Assembly (NCBI RefSeq): GCF_020216525.1
Contig: NZ_JAIWOY010000007.1
Location: 149,097-213,096 of the forward strand
Source: Nocardioides nematodiphilus
GTDB taxonomy: Bacteria > Actinomycetota > Actinomycetes > Propionibacteriales > Nocardioidaceae
Length of the DNA: 64,000 bases
Direction: 5' to 3'
In this document: positions 26,945 through 34,900 of the stretch, one piece after another
Layout: the number at the start of each line of letters is the position of its first letter
Position numbering within the stretch: position 1 is the first letter of the stretch
Program-made: the position numbers and the translations under genes
Notes under the pieces: model-generated
What the model was told of the DNA's origin: nothing
Seen by the model: the letters and a program-made list of their open reading frames with translations, nothing else
Database searches by the model: none

Positions 26945-27715
26945 TCAGAACGGTGGCCAGGGGATGACGTGCCAGTCATCGGTGGGCTCGGGCATCGCGC
27001 CTGCTGCGAGCAGCCGATCACAGCGAGCGGCCAGCGCCTCGAGGTCCCAGTAGGCCAGCAGCTCGCTCAGGGGCTCGCCCTCGGGGCCGTCGAGCGCTGC
27101 CCGTACGCGGCGCACGACCTTGATCTCCTCGTCCGTCAGCGGCATGCCGGTCCAGCCCCACAGCACGGTGCGCAGCTTCGGCTCGCGGTGGAAGGTGAGG
27201 CCGTGGTCGCAGCCGTACCGGTGACCGCCCTCCATCTCGAGGACGTGCCCGCCCTTGCGGTCGGCGTTGTTCGCGAGCACGTCGAAGACGGCCATCCGGC
27301 GCAGCTCGGGGGTGTCCTCGTGGATCAGGGAGACCGGCTGGTCGTCGCCGCCGATCCCGTCGAAGACGTGCAGGTAGCCGACCGGGACCGGTCCGGCCGG
27401 GATGAGGGTGACCGCCTCCTGAGCGGGATCGGTCTCGCACCAGCGCTGCACCATGCCGGTGCCGTGCGGGCCGTCGCGCAGCCAGGTCTCCGGGACGATG
27501 TCCCAGCCGGTCAGCTCGGAGAGCACGTACGCGGCGACCTCGCGGTGCGCCAGGTTGCCGTCCGGGAAGTCCCACAACGGGCGCTCGCCGCGGATCGGCT
27601 TGTAGACGACGGCGGTGCCGTCGATGGAGCCGAGGAAGGTGGCGTTGGAGGCGCTGGTGATGCGGCCGTGCAGCACCAGCTCGCCGTCCAGCCGCTCAGC
27701 GACACGATCCGGCAC
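26945..27715 (-). CDS. SCO1664 family protein (kinase-like fold)
   Basis: A 256-residue protein of the SCO1664 family, distantly like PI3/4-kinase or HipA-type folds. 'AVVYKPIRGERPLWDFPDG' near residue 35 has a nucleotide-binding Lys. 'VFDVLANNADRKGGHVLEM' near 140 resembles a catalytic loop (N-N-A-D-R-K), and 'YGCDHGLTFH' near 165 a metal-binding Asp. It may phosphorylate a small molecule; the substrate is unknown. The GTG at 27715 overlaps the DUF3090 stop region (TGAGCGTG). It is always seen with the next two genes in actinobacteria, here upstream of mshC. Confidence 0.85.
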   Translation of the reverse strand: MPDRVAERLDGELVLHGRITSASNATFLGSIDGTAVVYKPIRGERPLWDFPDGNLAHREVAAYVLSELTGWDIVPETWLRDGPHGTGMVQRWCETDPAQEAVTLIPAGPVPVGYLHVFDGIGGDDQPVSLIHEDTPELRRMAVFDVLANNADRKGGHVLEMEGGHRYGCDHGLTFHREPKLRTVLWGWTGMPLTDEEIKVVRRVRAALDGPEGEPLSELLAYWDLEALAARCDRLLAAGAMPEPTDDWHVIPWPPF

Positions 27716-27717
27716 GC

Positions 27718-28287
27718 TCAGTCCTCGCTGAGGCGCCGCTTGAAGCCGTTGGCGCGGACGCAGAGGTGGCCCTCGGGATCGATCGGACCGCCACAGAAGG
27801 GGCAGGAGGGCCGCCCGGCCTCGATGACCAGCCCGGCGCGCTTCACGAAGGCGCGGGCGTGGGCCGCGTCGAGCCGGACGAGCAGCATCTCCTCGGGTTC
27901 GGGCTCGTCCGCAGGCACCGCCTCGACGGCGATCTCCTCGTCGATCGGGAAGATCTCCAGCACGATCCGCTCGTCCTCCGGATCCCACGACAGGGTCATG
28001 GTGCCGACCCGGAACTCCTCGGTGATCGGCTGCTCCAGCGGAGCGTTGTCGTCCAGCCCGTACGGCGCCACCGCGGGCACGACCGTGTCGGGGTTGGTGT
28101 TGCGCATCACCTCGTCGAGGAGCTCGTCGATGCGCTCGGCCAGGATCGCGACCTGCTGCTTCTCCAGGGAGACGCTGACCATCTGGGCGCCGGCGCGGGC
28201 CTGCAGGAAGAAGGTCCGGTCGCCGGGTTCGCCGACGGTCCCGGTGACGAAGCGCTCGGGCGGGTCGAAGGAGTGCACGACGGGCAT
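27718..28287 (-). CDS. DUF3090 family protein
   Basis: A 189-residue protein of the DUF3090 family. It opens 'MPVVHSFDPPERFVTGTVGEPGDRTF' in pieces and ends with a small zinc-ribbon-like segment, 'RPSCPFCGGPIDPEGHLC', holding four cysteines. The middle is beta-rich. Its function is unknown. The ATG at 28287 is the family start and is preceded by TAGGTT at seven bases, overlapping the end of the phosphomutase gene. It is part of a conserved trio with SCO1664 and the MSMEG_4193-type protein. Confidence 0.87.
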   Translation of the reverse strand: MPVVHSFDPPERFVTGTVGEPGDRTFFLQARAGAQMVSVSLEKQQVAILAERIDELLDEVMRNTNPDTVVPAVAPYGLDDNAPLEQPITEEFRVGTMTLSWDPEDERIVLEIFPIDEEIAVEAVPADEPEPEEMLLVRLDAAHARAFVKRAGLVIEAGRPSCPFCGGPIDPEGHLCVRANGFKRRLSED

Positions 28288-28294
28288 ACCCGTA

Positions 28295-28300
28295 AACCTA
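28295..28300 (-). promoter_or_regulatory. -10 element of the DUF3090 gene
   Basis: TAGGTT on the minus strand, seven bases before the ATG at 28287. Its distal half is the stop region of the upstream gene, so an internal promoter would sit inside the operon. Confidence 0.45.
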
Positions 28301-29029
28301 CTTGCCGGGCCCTGCGCCGCCACCGACCGCTGCGTCATCCGCCACGTCGTCCGGCGTGTCCGCGCTCGCCGGGGCCTTCGGGTTCAGCCAGGTCAGGTCC
28401 CCGTCATGGGTGTTCGTGGCCAGCACGAACGGACGTGACTCCGTGTAGCGGATGACCGAGATCGAGGCCGGGTCGACGTGCAGGCGCTGGAAGAGGTCGA
28501 GGTGCATGCCGAGCGCGTCGGCGAGGATCGACTTGATGATGTCGCCGTGGCTGACCGCCACCCAGACCGCGTCGGCGCCGTACGCCTCGCTGATCGCCGC
28601 GTCGTGGCGCCGTACGGCCGACACCGCGCGGGCCTGCATCGCGAGCATCGCCTCGCCGTCGGGGAACGTCGCGGCTGACGGCTGGGTCTGCACGGTCCGC
28701 CACAGCGGCTCGGAGGCCAGCTCCTTGAGGGCGCGACCCTGCCAGGCGCCGTAGTCGCACTCGGTGATCGCCTCATCGGTGTGCAACGGCACCGGGAACT
28801 GCTCGTCGGCGACCGGACGCGCTGCGAGCAGTGCCCGCGCGGTCTCCTGGCAGCGCTCCAGCGGGCTGGAGACGACCGACGTCAGCCGGACGCCGGCGAG
28901 CCGCTCCCCCGCCTTGGTCGCCTGCTCCCGGCCGAGGTCGTCGAGCCGTACGCCGGGGGTCCGCCCGGCCAGGGTGCCGCTCGCGTTCGCGGTCGTGCGG
29001 CCGTGTCGCACCAGGATGAGCGTCGCCAT
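28298..29029 (-). CDS. MSMEG_4193-type histidine phosphatase / phosphomutase
   Basis: A 243-residue protein of the histidine phosphatase superfamily. The phosphohistidine motif is 'LILVRHGRTTANASGTLAGR' (His9), with 'SSPLERCQETA' near 58, 'ECDYGAWQGRALKEL' near 90 and the second catalytic His in 'VAVSHGDIIKSIL' near 160. It belongs to the actinobacterial subgroup that travels with DUF3090 and SCO1664. The substrate is unknown. The C-terminal ~30 residues are Ala/Asp-rich and probably disordered. It is the first gene of the cluster and shares a short divergent promoter region with corA. Confidence 0.87.
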   Translation of the reverse strand: MATLILVRHGRTTANASGTLAGRTPGVRLDDLGREQATKAGERLAGVRLTSVVSSPLERCQETARALLAARPVADEQFPVPLHTDEAITECDYGAWQGRALKELASEPLWRTVQTQPSAATFPDGEAMLAMQARAVSAVRRHDAAISEAYGADAVWVAVSHGDIIKSILADALGMHLDLFQRLHVDPASISVIRYTESRPFVLATNTHDGDLTWLNPKAPASADTPDDVADDAAVGGGAGPGK

Positions 29030-29036
29030 GCGCGCC

Positions 29037-29042
29037 ACTCTA
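29037..29042 (-). promoter_or_regulatory. -10 element of the phosphomutase-like gene
   Basis: TAGAGT on the minus strand, seven bases before the ATG at 29029. Confidence 0.5.
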
Positions 29043-29076
29043 ACGAGCCGTCCCCGGCGCGGCCGGCTCGCTCGCC

Positions 29077-29082
29077 TAGGCT
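29077..29082 (+). promoter_or_regulatory. -10 element of corA
   Basis: TAGGCT, seven bases before the GTG at 29090; the two divergent -10 elements are only 34 bases apart. Confidence 0.5.
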
Positions 29083-29089
29083 CAGGGTC

Positions 29090-30079
29090 GTGATCGTCGA
29101 CTCCGCCCTCTACCGCAACGGCGCGCGGGTCGACCTCGCCTGCCACCCGCACGAGTTCCAGGTCATGCGCGAGGGCGTGGAGAGGGAGGGCGACTTCGTC
29201 TGGCTCGGCCTCTATCGTCCCAGCGAGCGTGAGCTCGCCGAGGTCGCCGACGCGTTCGGCCTGCACCCGCTCGCGGTCGAGGACGCGCTCAAGGCGCACC
29301 AGCGTCCCAAGCTCGAGCGCTACGGCGATGTGCTCTTCCTGGTGCTCAAGACGCTCTGGTACGTGGATGCCGAGGACGCGGTCGAGACCGGCGAGATCAA
29401 CCTCTTCATGGGGCGCGACTTCGTCGTCACGGTGCGGCACGGCCGGGGCTCCCAGCTCGCGCCGGCGCGTCACTTCCTCGAGGACGACGAGCGCCGGCTG
29501 CTGACGCAGGGACCGTCGGCGGCGATCTACGCGGTCGCCGACTTCGTCGTGGACGGCTACTCCTCGGTGATCAGCGAGCTGACCAAGGACGTCGACGAGG
29601 TCGAGACGTCCGTCTTCTCCGAGGCGCGGACGAACGACTCCGAGCGGATCTACAAGCTGAAGCGCGAGCTGGTCGAGGTGCGCCGTGCGGTGATGCCGCT
29701 GCGCGATCCGATCCGCCGCTTCACGACCGCCGAGCACGACGACCGCGACATCGACGCGGACATCCGCCCGTTCTTCCGCGACGTCCTCGATCACCTCAAT
29801 CAGGGTGCGGAGGCCGTTGACGGCCTCGAGTCCCTGCTGTCCTCGGCCTTCGACGCCCACCTGGCCCGGATCCAGGTCCAGCAGAACGACGACATGCGCA
29901 AGATCTCCGCGGGCGCCGCGATCATCGTCGTCCCGACCCTGATCGCCGGCGTCTACGGCATGAACTTCGAGAACATGCCCGAGCTCGGCTGGCACTACGG
30001 CTACGCGTACGCCCTCACGATGATGGGGCTCACCGTCGCCGGTCTGTGGTGGTGGTTCCGCAAGTCCGGCTGGCTGTGA
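29090..30079 (+). CDS. corA: Magnesium/cobalt channel CorA
   Basis: A 329-residue CorA channel. A large cytosolic N-terminal domain with long helices ends in two C-terminal membrane helices ('AAIIVVPTLIAGVYGMNF' and 'YALTMMGLTVAGLWWWF'). The signature Gly-Met-Asn (YGMNFENMPEL, near residue 290) follows the first helix. It forms a pentamer in the membrane for Mg2+ and, less well, Co2+ and Ni2+ uptake. The GTG start is the leaderless type and agrees with the family N-terminus. It is divergent from the phosphomutase gene and convergent with uppP. Confidence 0.93.
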   Translation: MIVDSALYRNGARVDLACHPHEFQVMREGVEREGDFVWLGLYRPSERELAEVADAFGLHPLAVEDALKAHQRPKLERYGDVLFLVLKTLWYVDAEDAVETGEINLFMGRDFVVTVRHGRGSQLAPARHFLEDDERRLLTQGPSAAIYAVADFVVDGYSSVISELTKDVDEVETSVFSEARTNDSERIYKLKRELVEVRRAVMPLRDPIRRFTTAEHDDRDIDADIRPFFRDVLDHLNQGAEAVDGLESLLSSAFDAHLARIQVQQNDDMRKISAGAAIIVVPTLIAGVYGMNFENMPELGWHYGYAYALTMMGLTVAGLWWWFRKSGWL

Positions 30080-30169
30080 TGGCGTTGCAGTCGATCCCAC
30101 GCTCGACTGCTGCGCCGAATGAGTAGTGATCCGGCGTTGTCGAGGTAGCGCGCGCAGACGTTCGCCGGG

Positions 30170-30189
30170 CAGAACGGACATTCGTTCTG
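30170..30189. terminator. Hairpin in the corA/uppP convergent gap
   Basis: CAGAACG-N6-CGTTCTG is a perfect 7-bp inverted repeat in the 269-base gap between convergent corA and uppP. An overlapping GGACA/TGTCC pairing is possible. I see no gene in the rest of the gap. Confidence 0.4.
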
Positions 30190-30348
30190 TCCTCGGGGCC
30201 GGCCATGCGGCGTCGAACAGTCGTCCGGCGTGCTGGGCTGCCCCGCGGTCCACCGAAGTCAGGGCACCCGCCCGCGCAGACACTCAGCGCGAGCCGGGCG
30301 AGCAGAGTTCGTGGTACCCAGCGGCACGTCGCCGCGCCGTCAGCACGC

Positions 30349-31170
30349 TCAGGTCGCGTTGACGACGCCGGTGGCGACCAGGACGAGGACGGTCGTGCCG
30401 AGGACCACGCGGTACGGGACGAACCTGCCGATCGAGTGGTGGCTGACGAAGCGGAGCAGCCACGCGACCGACGCGTAGGCGACCACGAACGAGACCAGCG
30501 TGCCGACGAGGGTGACGCCCACCGAGATGCCGTGCACGTCCTTGAGCTCGTAGAGGCCGGCCGCGGTGAGCGCCGGGATCGAGAGGAAGAAGCTCAGCCG
30601 GGTCGCGGTGACGCGGTCGAGCCCCTGGACGAGGCCCGCGGAGATGGTGGCACCGGAGCGCGAGACGCCCGGGATCAGCGCGATGCACTGCACCAGGCCG
30701 ACGACGATCGCGTCCTTGATGGTGAGCTGGCGCTCGCCACGCTCCTGCTTGCCGACACGCTCGGCCCACAGCATCACGCCGCTCCACACGATCAGCGCGC
30801 CGCCGACCCACCACAGCGAGCGCAGCGGGCCGGAGATCAGGTCCTTGGCCAGCAGGCCGACGATGCCGATCGGGATGGTGCCGACGATCGCGTACCAGCC
30901 CATCCGGTACTCGAACGTGCCGCGTCGCGTGGCCTGGAACAGCCCGACCGACCAGCCGCGCACGATGGCGACGATGTCCTTGATGAAGTACAGGACGACG
31001 GCCGCGATCGCGCCCATCTGGATGACGGCGGTGTACGCGGTCACGCCGTCGTCGTCGATCGGCAGACCGAGGATCTTCTCGGCGATGGTCAGGTGGCCCG
31101 TGCTCGACACCGGGAGGAACTCGGTGAGTCCCTCGACGACGCCCAGCACCACGGATTCCAGGTAGTTCAT
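30349..31170 (-). CDS. uppP: Undecaprenyl-diphosphate phosphatase
   Basis: A 273-residue membrane enzyme that recycles the cell-wall lipid carrier by removing a phosphate from undecaprenyl diphosphate; overexpression of the family gives bacitracin resistance. The two catalytic motifs are present: 'GLTEFLPVSSTGHL' near residue 15 and 'PGVSRSGAT' near 170, with the Glu, Ser and Arg residues intact. About eight hydrophobic helices are visible, and the length is typical. It is a single gene divergent from the aldo/keto reductase. Confidence 0.95.
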   Translation of the reverse strand: MNYLESVVLGVVEGLTEFLPVSSTGHLTIAEKILGLPIDDDGVTAYTAVIQMGAIAAVVLYFIKDIVAIVRGWSVGLFQATRRGTFEYRMGWYAIVGTIPIGIVGLLAKDLISGPLRSLWWVGGALIVWSGVMLWAERVGKQERGERQLTIKDAIVVGLVQCIALIPGVSRSGATISAGLVQGLDRVTATRLSFFLSIPALTAAGLYELKDVHGISVGVTLVGTLVSFVVAYASVAWLLRFVSHHSIGRFVPYRVVLGTTVLVLVATGVVNAT

Positions 31171-31259
31171 CAGTCGCTCTCAGCTCAGCGGCAGGTCCCG
31201 AGAAGCCTAGGGCGTCCGACCTGCGGCGAGCCTGGACGCCACCTCGTCGGCGCGCCGAC

Positions 31260-31265
31260 TATCTT
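31260..31265 (+). promoter_or_regulatory. -10 element of the aldo/keto reductase gene
   Basis: TATCTT lies seven bases before the ATG at 31273. Confidence 0.45.
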
Positions 31266-31272
31266 CTTCCGC

Positions 31273-32220
31273 ATGCAGCAGCGCGCCGTCGGGGCCTCCG
31301 GGCTCAAGGTCTCCTCCCTCGGTCTCGGCACCATGACGTGGGGTCGGGACACCGACGAGCACGAGGCCCGCGACCAGCTCATCGCCTTCGCCGAGGCCGG
31401 CGGCACCCTGGTCGACACCGCCGCGGGCTACGCCGACGGCGCCTCGGAGCAGCTCCTCGGCAGTCTCATCGGCGATGTGATGTCACGCGACGAGCTCGTC
31501 CTGGCCACCAAGGCCGGCATCTCGCGCCGCAGCGGCTCGCGCCAGGTCGACACCAGCCGCCGCGGACTGCTGGACAGTCTCGAGGGCTCGTTGCGCCGCC
31601 TCGGCACCGACCACGTCGACCTGTGGCAGGTGCACGTCTGGTCCGACGAGACGCCGCTCGAGGAGACGTTGGCGACCCTCGACCACGCCGTCGCCAGCGG
31701 CAAGGCCCGCTACGTGGGCATCTCCAACTACTCCGGCTGGCAGACCGCACAGGCCGCGACCTGGCAGCGCGCCGTCACCGGCCGCTCGCACCTGGTCAGC
31801 ACGCAGGTGCAGTACTCGCTGCTCGCCCGCGAGGTCGAGTACGACGTCGTCCCGGCAGCCGACGCGCTCGGCCTCGGGCTCCTAGCCTGGTCGCCCCTCG
31901 CCGGCGGCGTCCTCACCGGCAAGTACCGCACCGGCACCCCCTCGGACTCCCGCGGCGCACGGTCGGACTTCGCCGGCCGCGTGGACGCCTACCTGGACGA
32001 GCGCGGTCGTGGCATCGTCGAGGCGGTGGCCCGAGCCGCCGACGGCCTCGGCTGGACGGCCCAGCAGGTCGCGCTCGCCTGGGTCCGTGATCGCCCGGGA
32101 GTGACCGCCCCGATCCTCGGCGCCCGCACCGTCGCCCAGCTCCAGAGCGCGCTCGGGGTGGTCGAGCGCATCCTGCCGATCGAGATCGTCGCCGCCCTCG
32201 ACGACGTCTCAGCCGATTGA
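31273..32220 (+). CDS. Aldo/keto reductase
   Basis: A 315-residue NADPH-dependent TIM barrel. The catalytic set is present: Asp and Tyr in 'VDTAAGYADGASE' near residue 45, Lys in 'LATKAG' near 78 and His in 'LWQVHVWS' near 118. The C-terminal 'PILGARTVAQLQSAL' binds the cofactor phosphate. It reduces aldehydes or ketones; the substrate is not clear. The start at 31273 matches the family N-terminus 'GASGLKVSSLGLGTMTWG'. A DUF5703 gene follows on the same strand. Confidence 0.93.
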   Translation: MQQRAVGASGLKVSSLGLGTMTWGRDTDEHEARDQLIAFAEAGGTLVDTAAGYADGASEQLLGSLIGDVMSRDELVLATKAGISRRSGSRQVDTSRRGLLDSLEGSLRRLGTDHVDLWQVHVWSDETPLEETLATLDHAVASGKARYVGISNYSGWQTAQAATWQRAVTGRSHLVSTQVQYSLLAREVEYDVVPAADALGLGLLAWSPLAGGVLTGKYRTGTPSDSRGARSDFAGRVDAYLDERGRGIVEAVARAADGLGWTAQQVALAWVRDRPGVTAPILGARTVAQLQSALGVVERILPIEIVAALDDVSAD

Positions 32221-32242
32221 GCGTCGGCCCGATGGGTCAGGC

Positions 32243-32461
32243 ATGAGCAGGCACGAGCGGCGGGCTCCGCGCCCCGGCGTGGAGTGGGAGTTCGACAAGA
32301 TCGTCTTCGATCGCGATCTGTCGCGCAGCGCGGTCGCCAAGATGCTCGTCGAGCGTGCTGAGCACGGCGGCTGGGAGCTGGACCGGCTCCGGATCGGCAA
32401 CGACGGCATCCGCCGCGTCATTCTGCGACGCAAGATCATCCGGGCCGTTCGGACGGCGTGA
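32243..32461 (+). CDS. DUF5703 family protein
   Basis: A 72-residue basic protein of the actinobacterial DUF5703 family. The conserved core is 'WEFDKIVFDRDLSRSAVAKMLVERAEHGGWELDRLRI' in pieces, ending in an Arg-rich 'RRVILRRKIIRAVRT'. No function is known. The gene lies 22 bases after the aldo/keto reductase stop, so the two are probably cotranscribed; the same pairing is common in related genomes as far as I recall. Confidence 0.82.
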   Translation: MSRHERRAPRPGVEWEFDKIVFDRDLSRSAVAKMLVERAEHGGWELDRLRIGNDGIRRVILRRKIIRAVRTA

Positions 32462-32520
32462 CGCGCCGGTCTGCGCCGTACTCGCCGGTAACGCCCCGCC
32501 GGTCCTTACGATGTGGGGTG

Positions 32521-33510
32521 ATGCCCGCGCCCACCAGCACTCCCACAGCTGTCGGACGCCGCCCCGGACCCGCAGTGAGCAACCTTCCACTGTGGCACCG
32601 TCGCGGCGCGATCGGCGTCCTCGTGATCGCCACCTGCTGTCTGCTGGCGTGCTTCTCCACCCACGAGGCCGACGGCTTCGTACCGATCTACTACGTCGTC
32701 AGCGTGGCGTCCGTGATCGTGCTGTGGGCCCTGGTGGGACGCTCCCGCCACCAGCCCGTCCTCCTGGCCTGGCCGCTCGCGGTGATGCTCGGCATGGCCG
32801 GCGCCTCGTTCGTCGCGCCGATGGCCGCCACGTTGTGCATGAGCACGATGTTCGTCGCCTTCCTCTTCGCCGGCCTGACGCAGACCCGCGGCATCTCGCT
32901 GATCATGCTGCCGCCCGCGGTGTTCACGTACCTCCTGGTCTTCGCCGATCTCCCGGTCTCGCAGCTGAGCGTCAAGCTCGCGACCTCCGCCGTGGTGTGG
33001 GTGGCGGTCAGTGAGGCCCCCGCATGGCTGGCCGGCGACCTGCGGGCCGCCCGGACCGAGACCGAGCGCCTGGCCGCCACCGACCCGCTGACCGGGCTCG
33101 CCAACCGCCGGCACTGGGACGAACGGCTCCCCCAGGTGCTGGAGGCCGGCCCCTCCGGCGTGGTGCTGCTGATCGATCTCGACCACTTCAAGCACTTCAA
33201 CGACGCGCACGGCCACCTGGCCGGGGACGACATGCTCGTCGCCTTCGCCCGGACGATCGAGGACGCGCTCCCCGAGACGGCGCTGGCGGCCCGTTGGGGC
33301 GGCGAGGAGTTCGCGGTCGCGGTCGGAGACCGGGTCGAGGCGCGCGCGGTCGCCGACGCGATCCGGGCCAGCGTCCCGCTCGCGCAGACCTGCTCGATCG
33401 GGATGGCCGAGCACCGCCCCGGCGAGGCCACGGTGGAGCTGATCCAGCGCGCCGACGACGCGCTGTACGCGGCGAAGAGCCACGGCCGCGACCGCATCGT
33501 CGCCGCCTGA
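32521..33510 (+). CDS. Membrane diguanylate cyclase (GGDEF)
   Basis: A 329-residue protein with about six membrane helices (residues 30-165) and a C-terminal GGDEF domain. 'TDPLTGLANRRHWDE' near residue 185 starts the domain, and 'ARWGGEEFAVAVGD' near 260 is the active site (GGEEF), so it should make c-di-GMP. I see no RxxD inhibitory site before it. The ATG at 32521 follows a G-rich stretch; a GTG at 32458 overlapping the DUF5703 stop is possible but gives an unconserved leader. Confidence 0.88.
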   Translation: MPAPTSTPTAVGRRPGPAVSNLPLWHRRGAIGVLVIATCCLLACFSTHEADGFVPIYYVVSVASVIVLWALVGRSRHQPVLLAWPLAVMLGMAGASFVAPMAATLCMSTMFVAFLFAGLTQTRGISLIMLPPAVFTYLLVFADLPVSQLSVKLATSAVVWVAVSEAPAWLAGDLRAARTETERLAATDPLTGLANRRHWDERLPQVLEAGPSGVVLLIDLDHFKHFNDAHGHLAGDDMLVAFARTIEDALPETALAARWGGEEFAVAVGDRVEARAVADAIRASVPLAQTCSIGMAEHRPGEATVELIQRADDALYAAKSHGRDRIVAA

Positions 33511-33545
33511 CGCCGCCCGCACCGCACCGCACCGGAAAGAGGACG

Positions 33546-34880
33546 CTAGGCGCTGGGCCGCCGGCCCGTCTCGTCGAGGAACCGGTCCAGCACCCGGGCA
33601 CCGAACTGCAGGCCGTCCACCGGCACGCGCTCGTCCACGCCGTGGAAGAGCCCGGTGAAGTCCAGGTCGTCCGGCAGCCGCAGCGGCGCGAAGCCGTACG
33701 TGCGGATGCCGAGCTTGGTGAAGTGCTTGGCGTCGGTGCCGGCGGACATGAGGTACGGCGCGACCGCCGCACCGGGGTCCTCCGCGAGCAGCGAGCGTGA
33801 GATCGCGTCGACCAGGTCGCCCTTGTACGGGCTCTCCCACGACCGCTGGTTGGAGATGAAGTCGATGTCGACGCCCTCGCCGCACAGGCGGGCCAGCTCG
33901 GCGAAGAACTCGTCCTCGTGCCCCGGGAGGAAGCGACCGTCGATGTGCGCGCTCGCCTCGGTCGGGATGACGTTCACCTTGTAGCCCGCACCGAGCATCG
34001 TCGGGTTGGTGACGTGGCGCAGGGTCGCGCCGATCATCCGGGCGGCGGGGCCGAACTCCTCGATCAGCGACTCCGCGTTCTCCGGGGTCGCCTCGGTGCC
34101 GACGAGCTCGGCGACCGCGGCGAGCAGGGTCTGCATCGTCGGGGTGAGCTGCACCGGCCACTCGTGGGCGCCGATCCGCGCGACCGCGTTGGCGAGCCGG
34201 GTGACCGCGTTGTCCCGGTTGATCATGGAGCCGTGCCCGGCGGTTCCGCGGGCGGTCAGCCGCATCCAGGCCATCCCCTTCTCGGCGGCCTCGATGAGGT
34301 AGAGCCGGCGGCCGCGGATGGTGGTGGAGAAGCCGCCGACCTCGCCGATCGCGTCGCTGACGCCGTCGAACTCCTCAGGCATCTCCTCGATCAGCTTCTG
34401 GGCGCCGAGGTGCCCTCCGGCCTCCTCGTCGGCGGTGAGGGCGAGCACGATCCGGCGGGTGGGCGTACGGCCGGCGCGCTGGCGTGCCCGCACGACACTG
34501 AGCACCATCGCGTCGAAGTCCTTCATGTCGACCGCTCCACGGCCCCAGACGTAGTCGTCGCGGAGCTCGCCGGAGAACGGGTCGACCTGCCAGTCCGAGG
34601 CCTCGGCCGGGACGACGTCGAGGTGGCCGTGGATCAGCAGCGCGGGTTCGTCGCTCGACGTGTCGCCCCACTGGGCGACCAGGGAGGTGCGCCCGGGAGC
34701 GGACTCGTGCAGGCGCGAGCTGATGCCGACCTCGTCGAGGAGGCCGGCGACGTACTCGGCCGCCTTGCGCTCACCGGGCCCGGAGGCGTCGCCGTAGTTG
34801 GAGGTGTCGATCCGGATGAGGTCGCGACAGATCTCGACGACCTCCGCGTCGACTGCGTGGCCTGGTTCCAGCTCGCCCAT
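33546..34880 (-). CDS. M20/M25/M40 family metallopeptidase
   Basis: A 444-residue zinc aminopeptidase or deacylase of family M20. The metal ligands stand out: His in 'LIHGHLDVVPA' near 82, Asp in 'GRGAVDMKDFDA' near 113, the Glu pair in 'LTADEEAGG' near 148 and a later His in 'GTDAKHFTKLG'. A dimerisation lid domain interrupts the catalytic domain at about 195-310. The substrate may be a dipeptide or acyl amino acid. The ATG at 34880 follows a TAGCGT element. It lies 20 bases after the SulP gene on the same strand but has its own promoter. Confidence 0.93.
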   Translation of the reverse strand: MGELEPGHAVDAEVVEICRDLIRIDTSNYGDASGPGERKAAEYVAGLLDEVGISSRLHESAPGRTSLVAQWGDTSSDEPALLIHGHLDVVPAEASDWQVDPFSGELRDDYVWGRGAVDMKDFDAMVLSVVRARQRAGRTPTRRIVLALTADEEAGGHLGAQKLIEEMPEEFDGVSDAIGEVGGFSTTIRGRRLYLIEAAEKGMAWMRLTARGTAGHGSMINRDNAVTRLANAVARIGAHEWPVQLTPTMQTLLAAVAELVGTEATPENAESLIEEFGPAARMIGATLRHVTNPTMLGAGYKVNVIPTEASAHIDGRFLPGHEDEFFAELARLCGEGVDIDFISNQRSWESPYKGDLVDAISRSLLAEDPGAAVAPYLMSAGTDAKHFTKLGIRTYGFAPLRLPDDLDFTGLFHGVDERVPVDGLQFGARVLDRFLDETGRRPSA

Positions 34881-34887
34881 GCCCCCG

Positions 34888-34893
34888 ACGCTA
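34888..34893 (-). promoter_or_regulatory. -10 element of the M20 peptidase gene
   Basis: TAGCGT on the minus strand, seven bases before the ATG at 34880, within the 20-base gap after the SulP gene. Confidence 0.5.
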
Positions 34894-34900
34894 CAGGCCC

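Noticed and set aside
30170..30189. GAAC...GTTC as an SOS (LexA) box
   Set aside because: The half-sites are eight bases apart rather than the four of the actinobacterial LexA box, and no gene start follows; a hairpin between convergent genes is simpler.
33520..33537. Short CCGCA direct repeats between the diguanylate cyclase and M20 genes
   Set aside because: Three or four five-base units in a GC-rich 35-base gap are expected by chance.
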